Below, one piece after another: positions 1 to 9,772 of a stretch of 64,000 nt of DNA; position 1 is the first letter of the stretch, and every line of letters starts with the position of its first letter. The stretch comes from an uncultured Porphyromonadaceae bacterium (GTDB taxonomy: Bacteria > Bacteroidota > Bacteroidia > Bacteroidales > Muribaculaceae). Location: contig CAMWID010000004.1 of NCBI GenBank assembly GCA_947174235.1, positions 1 through 64,000 of the forward strand, in the 5' to 3' direction. The notes under the pieces are model-generated. The model did no database searches. It worked only from the letters and a program-made list of their open reading frames with translations, and was not told the origin of the DNA. A program made the position numbers and the translations under genes.

Positions 1-2
1 TT

Positions 3-887
3 CCCGGTCCGGCTGATTATGCCAACGGTATAATAGGAGGTTTCCTCCCCAATTTCCCCTCTTTCCGTGACGGGGTGGCGCTCGGCCCTTTTCTGACAAA
101 GAAATTCGGTCTTCCGGTGTTTATCAACAACGACGGTGATCTTTTCGCCTATGGGGAGGCTCTTTGCGGGGCTTTGCCGGAGGTGAACGCGCGTCTTGCG
201 GAGACGGGCTCGCCGAAACGTTACCATAATATGCTCGGATATACGTTCGGCACCGGTTTCGGAATAGGGATGGTGATTGACAACCGTCTCAACCGTGGCG
301 ACAATTCATGTGTGGAGACTTTCTGTCTTCCTCATAAATATAACCACGAAGTGATTGTCGAGGAAGGGGTGGCAGTGCGTGCCATAAAACGTCTTTATGC
401 GGAATATTCAGGTAATGCTGACCATGGATTCGAGCCGAAGGATATATGTGAGATAGCTGAAGGTAAACGTCCGGGAGATGTGGAGGCTGCAAAAAAGGCA
501 TTCGCAATGTTCGGAGAGGTGGCGGGCGACGCCATGGCGACGGCGGTCACACTTGTAGACGGGCTTGTGGTGATAGGAGGCGGCATCACGGCGGCACGTG
601 AGTTTATAATGCCATCTTTGCTCAAGGCGATGCGTGGAGATATGAGAACATTGAGAGACGAGACCCTCAAAAGAGTTCAGATGGAGGTGTTTGATCTTGA
701 TGATCCCGATGAGTTTGACAAGTTCGCTCATGGCGACAACCGCCGTATCAAGGTGTATGGTACAAATGATTACGTCAACTATGATCCGATGAAGCGTATC
801 GGGGTGTGTATCTCCAAACTTGGAGCGAGCCGTGCGATATCTGTCGGGGCGTATGCTTTCGCCCTGTCGCAGATAGACGGCGAGTGA
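3..887 (+). CDS. ROK-family sugar kinase/regulator-like protein, 5' end missing
   Basis: The frame is open from base 3, so the gene starts before the window; the GTG at 75 is internal. The visible 294 residues open with PGPADYANGIIGG, typical of ROK proteins in Bacteroidales, then a sugar/ATP-site stretch NNDGDLFAYGEA, where the Asp of NND matches the usual catalytic Asp, and a phosphate-binding GTGFGIGMVIDN. The second glycine-rich stretch VVIGGGITAA lies near the middle of the visible part. The usual ROK zinc motif CxCGxxGC is not present after the GTGFG segment. ROK proteins phosphorylate hexoses in the cytoplasm or act as regulators; the N-terminus that would show a helix-turn-helix is not in the window. 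A strong hairpin follows the stop codon. Confidence 0.85.
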   Translation, partial: PGPADYANGIIGGFLPNFPSFRDGVALGPFLTKKFGLPVFINNDGDLFAYGEALCGALPEVNARLAETGSPKRYHNMLGYTFGTGFGIGMVIDNRLNRGDNSCVETFCLPHKYNHEVIVEEGVAVRAIKRLYAEYSGNADHGFEPKDICEIAEGKRPGDVEAAKKAFAMFGEVAGDAMATAVTLVDGLVVIGGGITAAREFIMPSLLKAMRGDMRTLRDETLKRVQMEVFDLDDPDEFDKFAHGDNRRIKVYGTNDYVNYDPMKRIGVCISKLGASRAISVGAYAFALSQIDGE

Positions 888-935
888 TCCCTGCAGAAAT
901 ATATGTAGCCGCCGCAGACGGTGGCTATGCTGGCT

Positions 936-975
936 GTCCCCTTCCGTCAAGATTGGCGGAAGGGGATTTCTTTAG
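936..975 (+). terminator. Hairpin terminator after the ROK gene
   Basis: A perfect 9-bp stem (938-946 with 957-965, CCCCTTCCG/CGGAAGGGG) can be extended by two inner pairs and is followed by ATTTCTTTA. It lies about 50 bases after the ROK stop codon. The run of T is short, so termination strength is uncertain. Confidence 0.6.
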
Positions 976-990
976 GATTGGAAGGTGCAT

Positions 991-1028
991 AAAAAGAGGC
1001 GGAAGAACCAAAGATGATTCTTCCGCCT
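991..1028 (-). terminator. Terminator of gapA
   Basis: An 11-bp perfect stem (997-1007 with 1018-1028, AGGCGGAAGAA/TTCTTCCGCCT) has five A residues on its left side, which read as a U-tract on the minus strand. It lies 30 bases beyond the gapA stop codon and fits intrinsic termination of gapA. Confidence 0.8.
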
Positions 1029-1058
1029 GTTGTTGTGCTGTTGTCAGATAATTTCTGA

Positions 1059-2090
<1,032 letters not shown>

Positions 2091-2194
2091 CTAAATATTT
2101 TAATAAAAAATTTCCAATTTATTGCGTCTGAAAGATCCGGAAGAGAGTAATGCTTCCGTTTCCTCCGTATTTAATAGATTCTTACCTGTATGCC

Positions 2195-2226
2195 GCGTCG
2201 GCGGGGCGGTGCCCTGTCGGCGACGC
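2195..2226 (-). other. GC-rich stem-loop in the gapA leader
   Basis: GCGTCG (2195-2200) pairs with CGACGC (2221-2226) around an inner GGGC/GCCC hairpin (2204-2207 with 2211-2214). It stands out in an otherwise AT-rich stretch and would lie in the roughly 185-base 5' leader of gapA if the promoter at 2257-2286 is correct. Its role is unknown; mRNA stabilisation is possible. Confidence 0.4.
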
Positions 2227-2256
2227 CTTTTCTTGGTCTTCGCCTATTTAGGTATG

Positions 2257-2286
2257 CAAAATTATAAAAAAAAATCGGTATGGCAA
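2257..2286 (-). promoter_or_regulatory. Bacteroidetes-type promoter of gapA
   Basis: Read on the minus strand, TTG (2286-2284) is followed after 19 bases by TAATTTTG (2264-2257), matching the Bacteroidetes sigma pattern of TTG and TAnnTTTG. The predicted start near 2250 leaves a leader of about 185 bases. Confidence 0.6.
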
Positions 2287-2574
2287 TCGCAAATGAACGA
2301 TTTTTAACGGTGAAGTGTTTTTTAACTTTAAAAATAGTCTTTTTTAGAGAAATTTTTTGTAGATTCGCATAAATAACAGTCCGTGGCTCAAATTTTAAGA
2401 ATCTTTTCCGGAAATTATGTATGTGCGGAATCAGGAGGGTGAATCTGACACTTCGCCTGTTTTATTGTTATTGTTTATGTGATTTACTAAAGCGGTTTTT
2501 TCCGCTTGCGGCAGTAGCCGGGAAGTATCAGGGATTATGAATTTTAAATTATTTAAATCCAAAATAGACAGATA
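2287..2574. other. Intergenic region upstream of gapA and mscL
   Basis: This AT-rich stretch has no credible reading frame. It must hold the mscL promoter. The best candidate is TAGATTCG at 2360-2367, one base off TAnnTTTG, but I see no TTG at the right distance. A small AAGCGG-T6-CCGCTT hairpin lies at 2490-2507. Confidence 0.4.
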
Positions 2575-3006
2575 ATGGGTAAATTTTTAGAGGATTTCAA
2601 AGCGTTCGCGCTTAAAGGGAATGTGGTGGATATGGCTGTGGGTGTTATCGTGGGCGGCGCGTTCGGCAAGATCGTGTCTTCGCTTGTGAATGATATCCTT
2701 ATGCCGGTCATCTCTCTTGTGACGGGTGGCGACGGATATAAGAACCTTAAATATGTGATCAAACCGGCGCAGGAAGCCACCGCAGAAGGGCAGGCGGCTG
2801 TTGAGGAAGTGGCGATCAATTATGGTCTGTTTATCCAGAATATAGTTGATTTCATCATTATAGCCCTCTCTATATTTGTGGCTCTCAGGGTGATCATGAA
2901 ATTTATGAAGAAAGAGAAGGAAGAGGCTCCCGCGCCCGATCCGGAGCCGACAAAGGAGGAAGTGCTCCTGACAGAGATACGCGACCTTCTGAAAGACAGG
3001 AAATGA
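2575..3006 (+). CDS. mscL: Large-conductance mechanosensitive channel
   Basis: At 143 residues this is a normal-length MscL, the pentameric inner-membrane channel that opens under osmotic downshock. The amphipathic N-terminal helix MGKFLEDFKAFALKGNVVDM is followed by the first membrane helix around residues 18-42 (the gating segment VGVIVGGAFGKIVSSLVND), a periplasmic loop containing a short duplication rich in Ala/Glu, a second membrane helix around 80-105, and a charged C-terminal helix that forms the cytoplasmic bundle. It is a single gene ended by a strong hairpin shared with the convergent receptor gene. Confidence 0.97.
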   Translation: MGKFLEDFKAFALKGNVVDMAVGVIVGGAFGKIVSSLVNDILMPVISLVTGGDGYKNLKYVIKPAQEATAEGQAAVEEVAINYGLFIQNIVDFIIIALSIFVALRVIMKFMKKEKEEAPAPDPEPTKEEVLLTEIRDLLKDRK

Positions 3007-3028
3007 TCATTTATAATGCATTTGAACC

Positions 3029-3075
3029 AAAGAAACGGAACCGATACATACGTGGCGGTTCCGTTTCTTTTTAAG
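3029..3075. terminator. Strong terminator after mscL, possibly bidirectional
   Basis: A perfect 15-bp stem (3029-3043 with 3056-3070; core GAAACGGAACCG/CGGTTCCGTTTC) ends in CTTTTTAAG on the plus strand. It lies between convergent genes (mscL ends at 3006, the TonB receptor at 3091). The minus-strand T content after the stem is lower, so it should work best for mscL. Confidence 0.85.
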
Positions 3076-3090
3076 TTTGGCAGAGGCGGT

Positions 3091-5658
3091 CTAAAACCGA
3101 TATTTCACGGAAGCGGTCAGCTCCATGGGACGGATGTCATAAGACGAGAAAGTTATGTCCATGGAGTTGTAGAGGGTGTATTCATATCTGCGCATGTCTG
3201 TGAGATTCGTTCCCTTCAGTTCAAAATCAAATCGTTTCAGGGAATAGCGTATCCCGGCATCTACAAAAAAGTTGTTTTTATAGTTGTCGTCGCCCAGCTT
3301 TATCTTTGAATAGTCGGCAGTGGCATAAAGTTCAAGATTTTTGACGGGATATATCCCTATTTTCCCGAAAATGGAAAAAGAATTGAACGATGATGATGGA
3401 AGTGTGGTTCCATACGATTGCCGGCTGAGGGAATAGGTTGTGTTGACGGAGATCATCAGCATGTCGGATATCTGATATGTCTCGGCTTTTGCAGAGATGC
3501 CATATGACGAGCTTTTGGTTTTGACCAGAGACGAAGAGCGTATGCTTTCACTTGCTCTCCACATCGAGTTGCCGTTGAGATAGAATGTGGTGTTCCATGG
3601 TCTTACTTTTTTTGAAATGCTAATCTGCAGGCTTGTCATGTCTCCTTTGCTTGTGGAGCTTTTAAACGAATTGGATGTCCCTTCGGAACTCACGTCATGT
3701 ATGGCGATAGAGTTGCGTTCGGTTTTCTTCATTGACAGGAAAGAATTTAGAAAGAATCCCGCCATAATGTCGCGATAGGAATAGGAAAGATTAAAGAAAT
3801 CTTCATGCCCCTTGTTGAGATTCCCGGTTCCGAGGGTGCGGATGTTTCTGAAAGTTGTGTGGAGAGGATTGTCGATAAAGTCGCGCATGTCGCCTACGGT
3901 ATGTTTGCGTCCGGCGGAGGCAGAGATATAGTTCAGAGGGTTGAACCTGCATGAAAGGGATGAGGTCAGTTCCGGGAGGAGATGGTTGTATCGGTGCCTG
4001 GAGTCGGTCAGCAGATTATGATATTTGATATTATAAAGAGTAAGGGGCACGGAAGTTTTCCATGTTGCTTTCCAAAATTTTATCTTGATGAATGGCTGGG
4101 CGGATGTGAGTATACTGTATCCGGAAACATGGTTGTCGCCGGAGGGGGATTCATACGCCCTGCCACCCGATATGAAACTGTCGTGCGACATTTCGAATGC
4201 GAGAGATGTTCCGAATGAGACATGAGAGGAAGTCTCCCATTCAAAAGAAGTGCTTTCTCGGTTGAAGAAAGACTTTTTCTTCACAGACTGGTTTAAAATC
4301 TCAGCCCCCGATGATACATCGGTAGCGGTGAGACGGGTTTCCGGGGTGGAGAAATATTTTGTCTCTGATTGAATCTCATAGAGTTTTCTGCCGGATTTGA
4401 TGATGGTTTTTAGAATGTTGGCAATATTGAAGTTGTCGGCGGATAGCCGCTGGGAATGAATCGAAGAAGATGTCACTCCATAAGAATTGCGTGCGAAATT
4501 TCCGCTGAATGCCAGAGTCTCGGAAAAATATATCTTGCCGGCATTGTTTTCGACGTTCAGCCCTACGGCAACGTTTTGATATTCCGGTCTGTTGTCAACA
4601 GATTCTGAATATATGATATCTTCGCCGTCAGGATTGAGATAATCAGTCACGGTCGATCCGTCGAATCTCTCGCGGTTGCGGTCGTAAGAGGAGTTGACTT
4701 TTACTGTGAGATCTTTTCCTAATTTTAAAAGAGAGTTTGCAGTGGCGAAAGCGGAGATATTGTCGACGAAACGGTCTTTTTTTATGGGAGGTTCGCCGAA
4801 CGGGGTGAAAGAAAACAGATTCAATCTGTCGTCGGTCAATCGTTTCCCATAAAGTTCGCCGGTATTGTTACCCATGGCGGAAACGATTGTCTGGTTTTTC
4901 GGAGATATGAGCATTGAGTAAAGGGATGCTTTCCACAGCACGTCGTCTCCGGCACCCGAGGCTGCCTCCACATACCCCAACGGTTTCAGCATCCGTCCTT
5001 TTTTCAGTTTCAGGTTAAGGGCGGCACGTTCCGACTCCACACTTCCTTTCAGCACCTTCTTGTCCTGATGCCTTTCATACACGCTTACACTTGACACATC
5101 TGAAGGGTTGATGTTGCGGGATGCCACGGAGTAATTCCCTCCCATAAGGTCGAGGTCTTCGATATAGAAATGATTGATCGGGCGCCCGTCATAATAAATC
5201 CCGCCGGCACCGTCTACCTGTATGCCGGGTATTTTCTTTATGATGTCTTCGATAGAGCGGTCTCCGTTTTTGGTGAGGGCTGCCACATCATAAACAATAG
5301 TATCACCTTTAATCCTTCTTTCAGGGGCTTTTACAGTTAGCTCCTGAAGCATAAAAGATTTATGCTCGAGATAGACCTTTACCGGTTCTGTCGGCTTTGA
5401 GAGAGGATAATCGAGAGTGGCATGGTTCTGAGATATGAAGCGCAGCGAAGCGGAATCGCTTACTTGGGTCACTTTGATAGAAAATTCCCCGTTTAGGTCA
5501 GTTGTGGCGAAAGCACGCAGTTTCCCCCGGTCATAAAGGCGCACGATCACCCCTCCGGCAGGATTCTTTTCCGTGTCATAGGCATTCCCTTTCACTATAA
5601 TCTGGGCGCAGACTGTAGATGAAAAAGCCAATATGGTTAATAAAAGAAATCTGATCAT
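3091..5658 (-). CDS. TonB-dependent receptor-like outer-membrane protein with carboxypeptidase-regulatory domain
   Basis: An 855-residue protein with a signal peptide (MIRFLLLTILAFSSTVCAQ), a carboxypeptidase-regulatory-like beta-sandwich over about residues 20-100 (KGNAYDTEKNPAGGVIVRLYD), a plug-like region at about 110-210 (RSIEDIIKKIPGIQVDGAGG, then NPSDVSSVSVYERHQDKKVLKG), and a long C-terminal beta-barrel ending in Phe. It is of the OMP_b-brl_3 kind rather than SusC: it lacks the SusC signature and has no SusD partner. It is the last gene of a minus-strand operon after a GLPGLI protein and a small exported peptide. This pairing is common in Bacteroidetes. The cargo, perhaps a peptide or metal complex, cannot be told from sequence. 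Confidence 0.85.
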   Translation of the reverse strand: MIRFLLLTILAFSSTVCAQIIVKGNAYDTEKNPAGGVIVRLYDRGKLRAFATTDLNGEFSIKVTQVSDSASLRFISQNHATLDYPLSKPTEPVKVYLEHKSFMLQELTVKAPERRIKGDTIVYDVAALTKNGDRSIEDIIKKIPGIQVDGAGGIYYDGRPINHFYIEDLDLMGGNYSVASRNINPSDVSSVSVYERHQDKKVLKGSVESERAALNLKLKKGRMLKPLGYVEAASGAGDDVLWKASLYSMLISPKNQTIVSAMGNNTGELYGKRLTDDRLNLFSFTPFGEPPIKKDRFVDNISAFATANSLLKLGKDLTVKVNSSYDRNRERFDGSTVTDYLNPDGEDIIYSESVDNRPEYQNVAVGLNVENNAGKIYFSETLAFSGNFARNSYGVTSSSIHSQRLSADNFNIANILKTIIKSGRKLYEIQSETKYFSTPETRLTATDVSSGAEILNQSVKKKSFFNRESTSFEWETSSHVSFGTSLAFEMSHDSFISGGRAYESPSGDNHVSGYSILTSAQPFIKIKFWKATWKTSVPLTLYNIKYHNLLTDSRHRYNHLLPELTSSLSCRFNPLNYISASAGRKHTVGDMRDFIDNPLHTTFRNIRTLGTGNLNKGHEDFFNLSYSYRDIMAGFFLNSFLSMKKTERNSIAIHDVSSEGTSNSFKSSTSKGDMTSLQISISKKVRPWNTTFYLNGNSMWRASESIRSSSLVKTKSSSYGISAKAETYQISDMLMISVNTTYSLSRQSYGTTLPSSSFNSFSIFGKIGIYPVKNLELYATADYSKIKLGDDNYKNNFFVDAGIRYSLKRFDFELKGTNLTDMRRYEYTLYNSMDITFSSYDIRPMELTASVKYRF

Positions 5659-5739
5659 AACGTGAAGGGGTTATAAAAGAAAAAGGTTTAAACGACTTCA
5701 ATATGAAAGATTAACTCCCGGCCGATTCCCTTGAGTGGT

Positions 5740-6588
5740 TTATTCCAGCTCGATCGGATTGTGGAAAAGTCCGACCTTCCTGAAATTGCTTTCTCTGTTT
5801 GTTTCGGTGATTGTCACCATACCTGAATCCATAAACATTTTCCCGGCGTTTCTTTTATAGTCCGTCAGTTCATCGTTATATTTTTTTCTGTTGGTCTTGC
5901 AGTACAGAGCTTTTTTATAACCGAAAGGGAATTGTTCATTCATAGATTTCACGGCCTCAAAGAAATGCTCATTCTTGGAATCCTCCAGTCTCAGGATCAA
6001 TCCGGGGAGTCCGTTGAATTTCCATGGTCCGGCATTGAGCGGAATATCGGAATACCATGCAGTCCATTCCCTTCCTCTCCAGGTGGTGGTTGCTTTTCTG
6101 CACTCATACCCCATCACTTCCATGGTTTCGTCTTCAAGATTCCAATCGAACTGAGGTATCGGTTCCTCATAACGGTAAGAATTGATAAAAATTCTTCCAA
6201 GATATTCTAAAGATCCTTCTTTCTTATTTATAAGAGTTGCTTCCAATTCTATCTCAAGACTTCTGCGTAGCGCGGAATATTCTTCCCTGGTCATGTTGGT
6301 AAACCGATCCGGATCCGCCCTGCCGATTGAATCGAGTTGAAACCTGCCGTAGCTACCATAAGAAATATAGGTAGGTCCGTTTATCAAGATTTCAAATTTA
6401 GATTCAGATCTGTCTTTTCTTGGGTCGAAAGTAGTATGTATATATACCATTTCCCATAAAGCTGTGTCCTTTACAATAGTATATATATTGGGGTTATTGA
6501 TTTTTTTTTGAGCGGTTATGTCAGCATTAAATGCCGATATAATCATTAATGTCAATAATAACGATATTTTAAAGGGATTGTGTTTCAT
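5740..6588 (-). CDS. GLPGLI-family exported protein
   Basis: 282 residues with a signal peptide (hydrophobic residues 8-26, ending near NADITAQ). The family signature appears exactly as FNGLPGLILRLED around residue 200, preceded by the usual GRxWTAWYSxDIPLNxGPWK stretch. GLPGLI proteins are Bacteroidetes periplasmic or surface proteins of unknown biochemical role, nearly always beside a TonB-dependent receptor, as here. Eleven bases separate it from the upstream small gene and 81 from the receptor, so the three are probably one transcript. Confidence 0.9.
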   Translation of the reverse strand: MKHNPFKISLLLTLMIISAFNADITAQKKINNPNIYTIVKDTALWEMVYIHTTFDPRKDRSESKFEILINGPTYISYGSYGRFQLDSIGRADPDRFTNMTREEYSALRRSLEIELEATLINKKEGSLEYLGRIFINSYRYEEPIPQFDWNLEDETMEVMGYECRKATTTWRGREWTAWYSDIPLNAGPWKFNGLPGLILRLEDSKNEHFFEAVKSMNEQFPFGYKKALYCKTNRKKYNDELTDYKRNAGKMFMDSGMVTITETNRESNFRKVGLFHNPIELE

Positions 6589-6599
6589 GATGGAATGGA

Positions 6600-6797
6600 T
6601 TAATGGTTTAAGGCTGTCAAAGATAAAACGGAAGAGTTAGGCGGAAGATCCGCCTGACCTTCAAAAAATTCCGGTTCAACCGTCTGTACGGCATAGTTTC
6701 CGTTGGCGCACCGGGCTGTAAATGCTATTGAAGCCGAGATGCTTGCTGGGATTGCAGTGGCGAATATCGCCAAAACAGTAAGAGTCATCTTTTTCAT
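6600..6797 (-). CDS. Small exported peptide, first gene of the GLPGLI/TonB receptor operon
   Basis: A 65-residue product with a clear signal peptide (MKKMTLTVLAIFATAIPASI) and a short mature part of about 40 residues containing one Cys (TARCANGNYAVQTVEPEFF) and an end that is not hydrophobic. I do not recognise the family. Support for it being real: it starts 154 bases after a strong promoter and its stop lies 11 bases before the GLPGLI start, in a conserved operon type. A small exported peptide encoded with a TonB receptor could be a secreted factor or an accessory subunit; this is inference. Confidence 0.6.
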   Translation of the reverse strand: MKKMTLTVLAIFATAIPASISASIAFTARCANGNYAVQTVEPEFFEGQADLPPNSSVLSLTALNH

Positions 6798-6950
6798 GAG
6801 ATCAAGTTGTTGTGAAGTTTTACATGGTGGCGATTACTTTCCCTTTAAAAAGTTTGAGCCGTGAAACAATAGGAATATTAACTCTGATTGATATCGGGAT
6901 GTCGGTTTGTCTCCAAGACTCCCTAAGAAATGTCATTGCTTATACTGCAA

Positions 6951-6982
6951 CAAATGTAATAATAAGTTTTGATAAAACCAAA
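6951..6982 (-). promoter_or_regulatory. Promoter of the small peptide/GLPGLI/TonB receptor operon
   Basis: On the minus strand TTTG (6982-6979), a 20-base spacer and TACATTTG (6958-6951) match the Bacteroidetes promoter pattern exactly. The predicted start near 6944 gives a leader of about 145 bases. Confidence 0.75.
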
Positions 6983-6990
6983 TTTTTCTT

Positions 6991-7041
6991 TATAAAAATA
7001 TGGCGTATCCCGGTGATCTATGCATCAGCGGGATACGCCAT
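6991..7041 (-). terminator. Terminator of the PUL A minus-strand operon
   Basis: A perfect 13-bp stem (7000-7012 with 7029-7041, ATGGCGTATCCCG/CGGGATACGCCAT) has TATAAAAAT on its left, which reads as a U-tract on the minus strand. It lies 110 bases after the stop of the last operon gene and just before the next minus-strand promoter. Confidence 0.85.
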
Positions 7042-7150
7042 TAAATAGGAATTTTTATAGAGATCTGTGGATGTTATTTTCAACAAGAGGGGAAAGATAG
7101 AATGATCTCGTAAAAATGAAAGAAATTTTACTTATTCTGACTTTTTTTGC

Positions 7151-8140
7151 TCAATGGGTCTGCTCCACCATGCGTATAGTTCCGTCAGGGTTATAGTATA
7201 ATTTGTCGGCACAGATAGATCGCAGCCAGTCATGTTTTGAAAGGTTGCTGTTGTGGTAGAATGCAAACCATTGCCCCTTGAACTCCACGATAGAGCCATG
7301 ATTGGTATAGCTGTCTGTAGGCTCCATATATATCCCTTTATGCTCCCAGGGTCCGAGCGGGGAATCGCTCATGGCATACCGCATACGGTTGTCGCCTTTC
7401 ACCCCGTCTTTCCAGTTGTCGTCATGATTGTCGGAATAAGAGAGATAATATTTGCCGTTATATTTATGTACCCATGTGGCTTCATGAAAATCCTCAAGTC
7501 CGGTCATCGGCTGCATAGGTCCGTCAAGTTCTGTCATATTGTCCTTCAGCTTTCCACCGAAACATTTTCCGCCTCCTCCGTTGTAGATATATGCCTGTCC
7601 GTCATCATCCACGAAAATACACGGATCAATTTCTGCCGGAGCCCCCTCGATATACCCGATCACTTTGAAATCAGAGGCGGGCTTGTCGCTCACTGCCACC
7701 CCGATTTTCCAGCTGTCGTTCCATTTGGTGTCGCTGGGATGAGGGAAATAGAAATAATATTTCCCGTCTTTAAAGGCGCAGTCTGGAGCCCACATGAAGC
7801 CGCCCTCGGGTCTGCCCCACTCCACTTGCGAAGAATTAAGGATTTCCCCGTGGTCTGTCCAGTTGACCATGTCGTCTGTAGAGAATACATGATAACGGTC
7901 CATAAGATCACATCCACGCGGCGGGTCGATGTCATGGGAGGCATATACATACAGTCTTCCGTCTTCCCATACGTGGGCTGAGGGGTCAGCCGTGTACATG
8001 TGGGTGATAAAAGGATTGGCGGCGATAGTCTCGAAAGGATCTACGGCATCTTCCGCAGCTTTGGCAGATGATGAGTCGCATGCGACAGTCATCACTGTCA
8101 GTGGAGAAAGAAGAAATATAAATCTTGTCAATCTATTCAT
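7151..8140 (-). CDS. GH43 glycosidase, copy 1
   Basis: 329 residues forming a single five-bladed GH43 propeller with no C-terminal extra domain. The three catalytic acids are in place: base Asp52 in TADPSAHVWEDG, the pKa modulator Asp172 in AEIDPCIFVDDDG, and the acid Glu220 in EDFHEATW. GH43 enzymes act on arabinose or xylose linkages by inversion; the compact form suggests an exo-acting arabinofuranosidase or xylosidase. The N-terminus is a signal peptide, with MTVAC giving a weak lipobox. It is the last gene of the PUL A operon. It is a close relative of the enzyme at 24654-25580, sharing long stretches such as GRLYVYASHD and PPRGCDLMD. Confidence 0.9.
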   Translation of the reverse strand: MNRLTRFIFLLSPLTVMTVACDSSSAKAAEDAVDPFETIAANPFITHMYTADPSAHVWEDGRLYVYASHDIDPPRGCDLMDRYHVFSTDDMVNWTDHGEILNSSQVEWGRPEGGFMWAPDCAFKDGKYYFYFPHPSDTKWNDSWKIGVAVSDKPASDFKVIGYIEGAPAEIDPCIFVDDDGQAYIYNGGGGKCFGGKLKDNMTELDGPMQPMTGLEDFHEATWVHKYNGKYYLSYSDNHDDNWKDGVKGDNRMRYAMSDSPLGPWEHKGIYMEPTDSYTNHGSIVEFKGQWFAFYHNSNLSKHDWLRSICADKLYYNPDGTIRMVEQTH

Positions 8141-8196
8141 ATCCGGATAATAAAATCGTTTTGAACTTGTTTTTCAATTTTAATTCAGGATGCGTG

Positions 8197-9738
8197 TCAT
8201 TCCCTTGCCGGGAGCGATTCGGAAAGACGTATCTCTCCGTTCAGCATCTTTCTTGCGGCTCCCGTCAGCCACAGGTAATGGTCGGTGGGAAGATTGTCTT
8301 CAATGCCATAGAAAGGTATACCCTCCGGATCTCCGGTATTATACGGTATCCCTTTTCCGATTTCAGATGCTTTCACCTGCCATTCTCCGGGAAGCAGTTC
8401 CCCGGTATATTCCGTTGAACGTTTCCGTGGGCTGCCGTCCTTATAGAGTATCCAGTAGTCTTTTGTAGGCACGTTGCTTGGCACGTCTTTCTGATTTAGC
8501 ACTTTATAGATAGCTGTGCCTTCATCGATCTCGTCAAACATGGCTATGTAAAGCGCCTCGGCTCCGGATTTTACGGAGTGATATATCTGGTTCCAGAAAA
8601 ACTGACCGCCATATCGTCCTTCATTCGGTCCGTATTGCGGATGCATGTGCAGATCGGTGGCTCCCGGAAGACACAGCGGGGCATAGACGATATTATTGTC
8701 TTTACACCATTTGATATCTCCCGCTATACGGTCTTTGTGGTCGGCATAAGAGGCATAACCGAACCGTCCTACGAGCCATGGCATTATTATGTCGGCTTTT
8801 TTGATCACTTCGGTAAGTTGGGCAAGCGGAGAAATCGTGTCGCCCCCACCGACTCTCCAATAAGTGGGGACTCCGAGCATTACGCTGAATCCCATCTCGT
8901 TGAATCTGTCTATGAGGTTGGATATGTCGCTCATGGAGAAATACGCCGGAGTTTTGTCGGGGAAGCCTACCCCCCAGATTGCCACGACCGGACGACCGTT
9001 TTCATAAAGATAGAACTTCTGACCGGCATCGCGATTCGTGAAATTATATTTGGCGTTGAGTTCGGAAAGATCCGCAAGGAGCGCGTCCGTGTTGTAGTTC
9101 CCGTCAGAGGTGTTGTATCCTCCGAGGTCATACATTACGCATATGGCACGCTGATATTGGTTTGACCCTTTCATGGCAGACTGCATCACCTTGTCGAAAT
9201 GGTCTTTACCGGCAGGATTGTTAAGCACCTCCCCCACGAATCTCTGCATGAAAACTCCGTCGATGTTATATTCTTTCATCCATTTGAAATGGAGGAGCAC
9301 CGACGATTCGTCGTATGCGCTGTATACCTGAGCCTGTGATCCGTCGGGATAATAGAACGGGGCGTCGTATTTCACCTCATATTCACTCATATCGGGCCAT
9401 AGGTCGATGGAATTGTTGAGGACTCCCGGTTCGAAGGTTTCGTTTTCACGGTAGTGATACCACACGGTGTTGGGTGAGTCGTTATGCTTGCAGCCGTCGC
9501 CCGGGGTGCCGAACCATCCCTGATAGCCTGCCATGACGAGACCTCGGTATGTGTCGAACTTTTCCCCGTCTTTGTGTACCGGAAAATCAAATTCATTAAA
9601 CACGTTGTCTTCCGGCTCCGGTTCGGGCTCAACCGGTTTTATCCTTTCCGGAATATAATCGCTGTCGTCTCCGCACGACTGCATCCCCGGAGAGACGAGG
9701 GCAAGGATGCATGCGGACAACAAGATAGTCTTTTTCAT
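8197..9738 (-). CDS. GH71/99-like glycoside hydrolase, surface lipoprotein
   Basis: 513 residues starting with a lipoprotein signal ending in MQSC (Cys22) followed by acidic residues, the pattern for surface export in Bacteroidetes. The remainder has the features of the GH71/99-like group: YRGLVMAGYQGWFGTPGDG near residue 65, HFKWMKEYNIDGVFMQRFV, then a barrel with VAIWGVGF, YWRVGGGD and a late DEIDEGTAIYK. The known relatives include endo-alpha-mannosidases and alpha-1,3-glucanases, but members in PULs are mostly uncharacterised, so the bond it cuts cannot be stated. It sits between the DUF3823 lipoprotein and a GH43 gene, in the same operon. Confidence 0.8.
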   Translation of the reverse strand: MKKTILLSACILALVSPGMQSCGDDSDYIPERIKPVEPEPEPEDNVFNEFDFPVHKDGEKFDTYRGLVMAGYQGWFGTPGDGCKHNDSPNTVWYHYRENETFEPGVLNNSIDLWPDMSEYEVKYDAPFYYPDGSQAQVYSAYDESSVLLHFKWMKEYNIDGVFMQRFVGEVLNNPAGKDHFDKVMQSAMKGSNQYQRAICVMYDLGGYNTSDGNYNTDALLADLSELNAKYNFTNRDAGQKFYLYENGRPVVAIWGVGFPDKTPAYFSMSDISNLIDRFNEMGFSVMLGVPTYWRVGGGDTISPLAQLTEVIKKADIIMPWLVGRFGYASYADHKDRIAGDIKWCKDNNIVYAPLCLPGATDLHMHPQYGPNEGRYGGQFFWNQIYHSVKSGAEALYIAMFDEIDEGTAIYKVLNQKDVPSNVPTKDYWILYKDGSPRKRSTEYTGELLPGEWQVKASEIGKGIPYNTGDPEGIPFYGIEDNLPTDHYLWLTGAARKMLNGEIRLSESLPARE

Positions 9739-9772
9739 TTAATATGATGTTTGGGATTCAAAATTATTTTTC

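Noticed and set aside
408..950. 180-residue minus-strand reading frame
   Set aside because: It lies opposite the ROK gene, has a composition unlike real proteins of this genome (many His, Arg, Ile) and no start signals.
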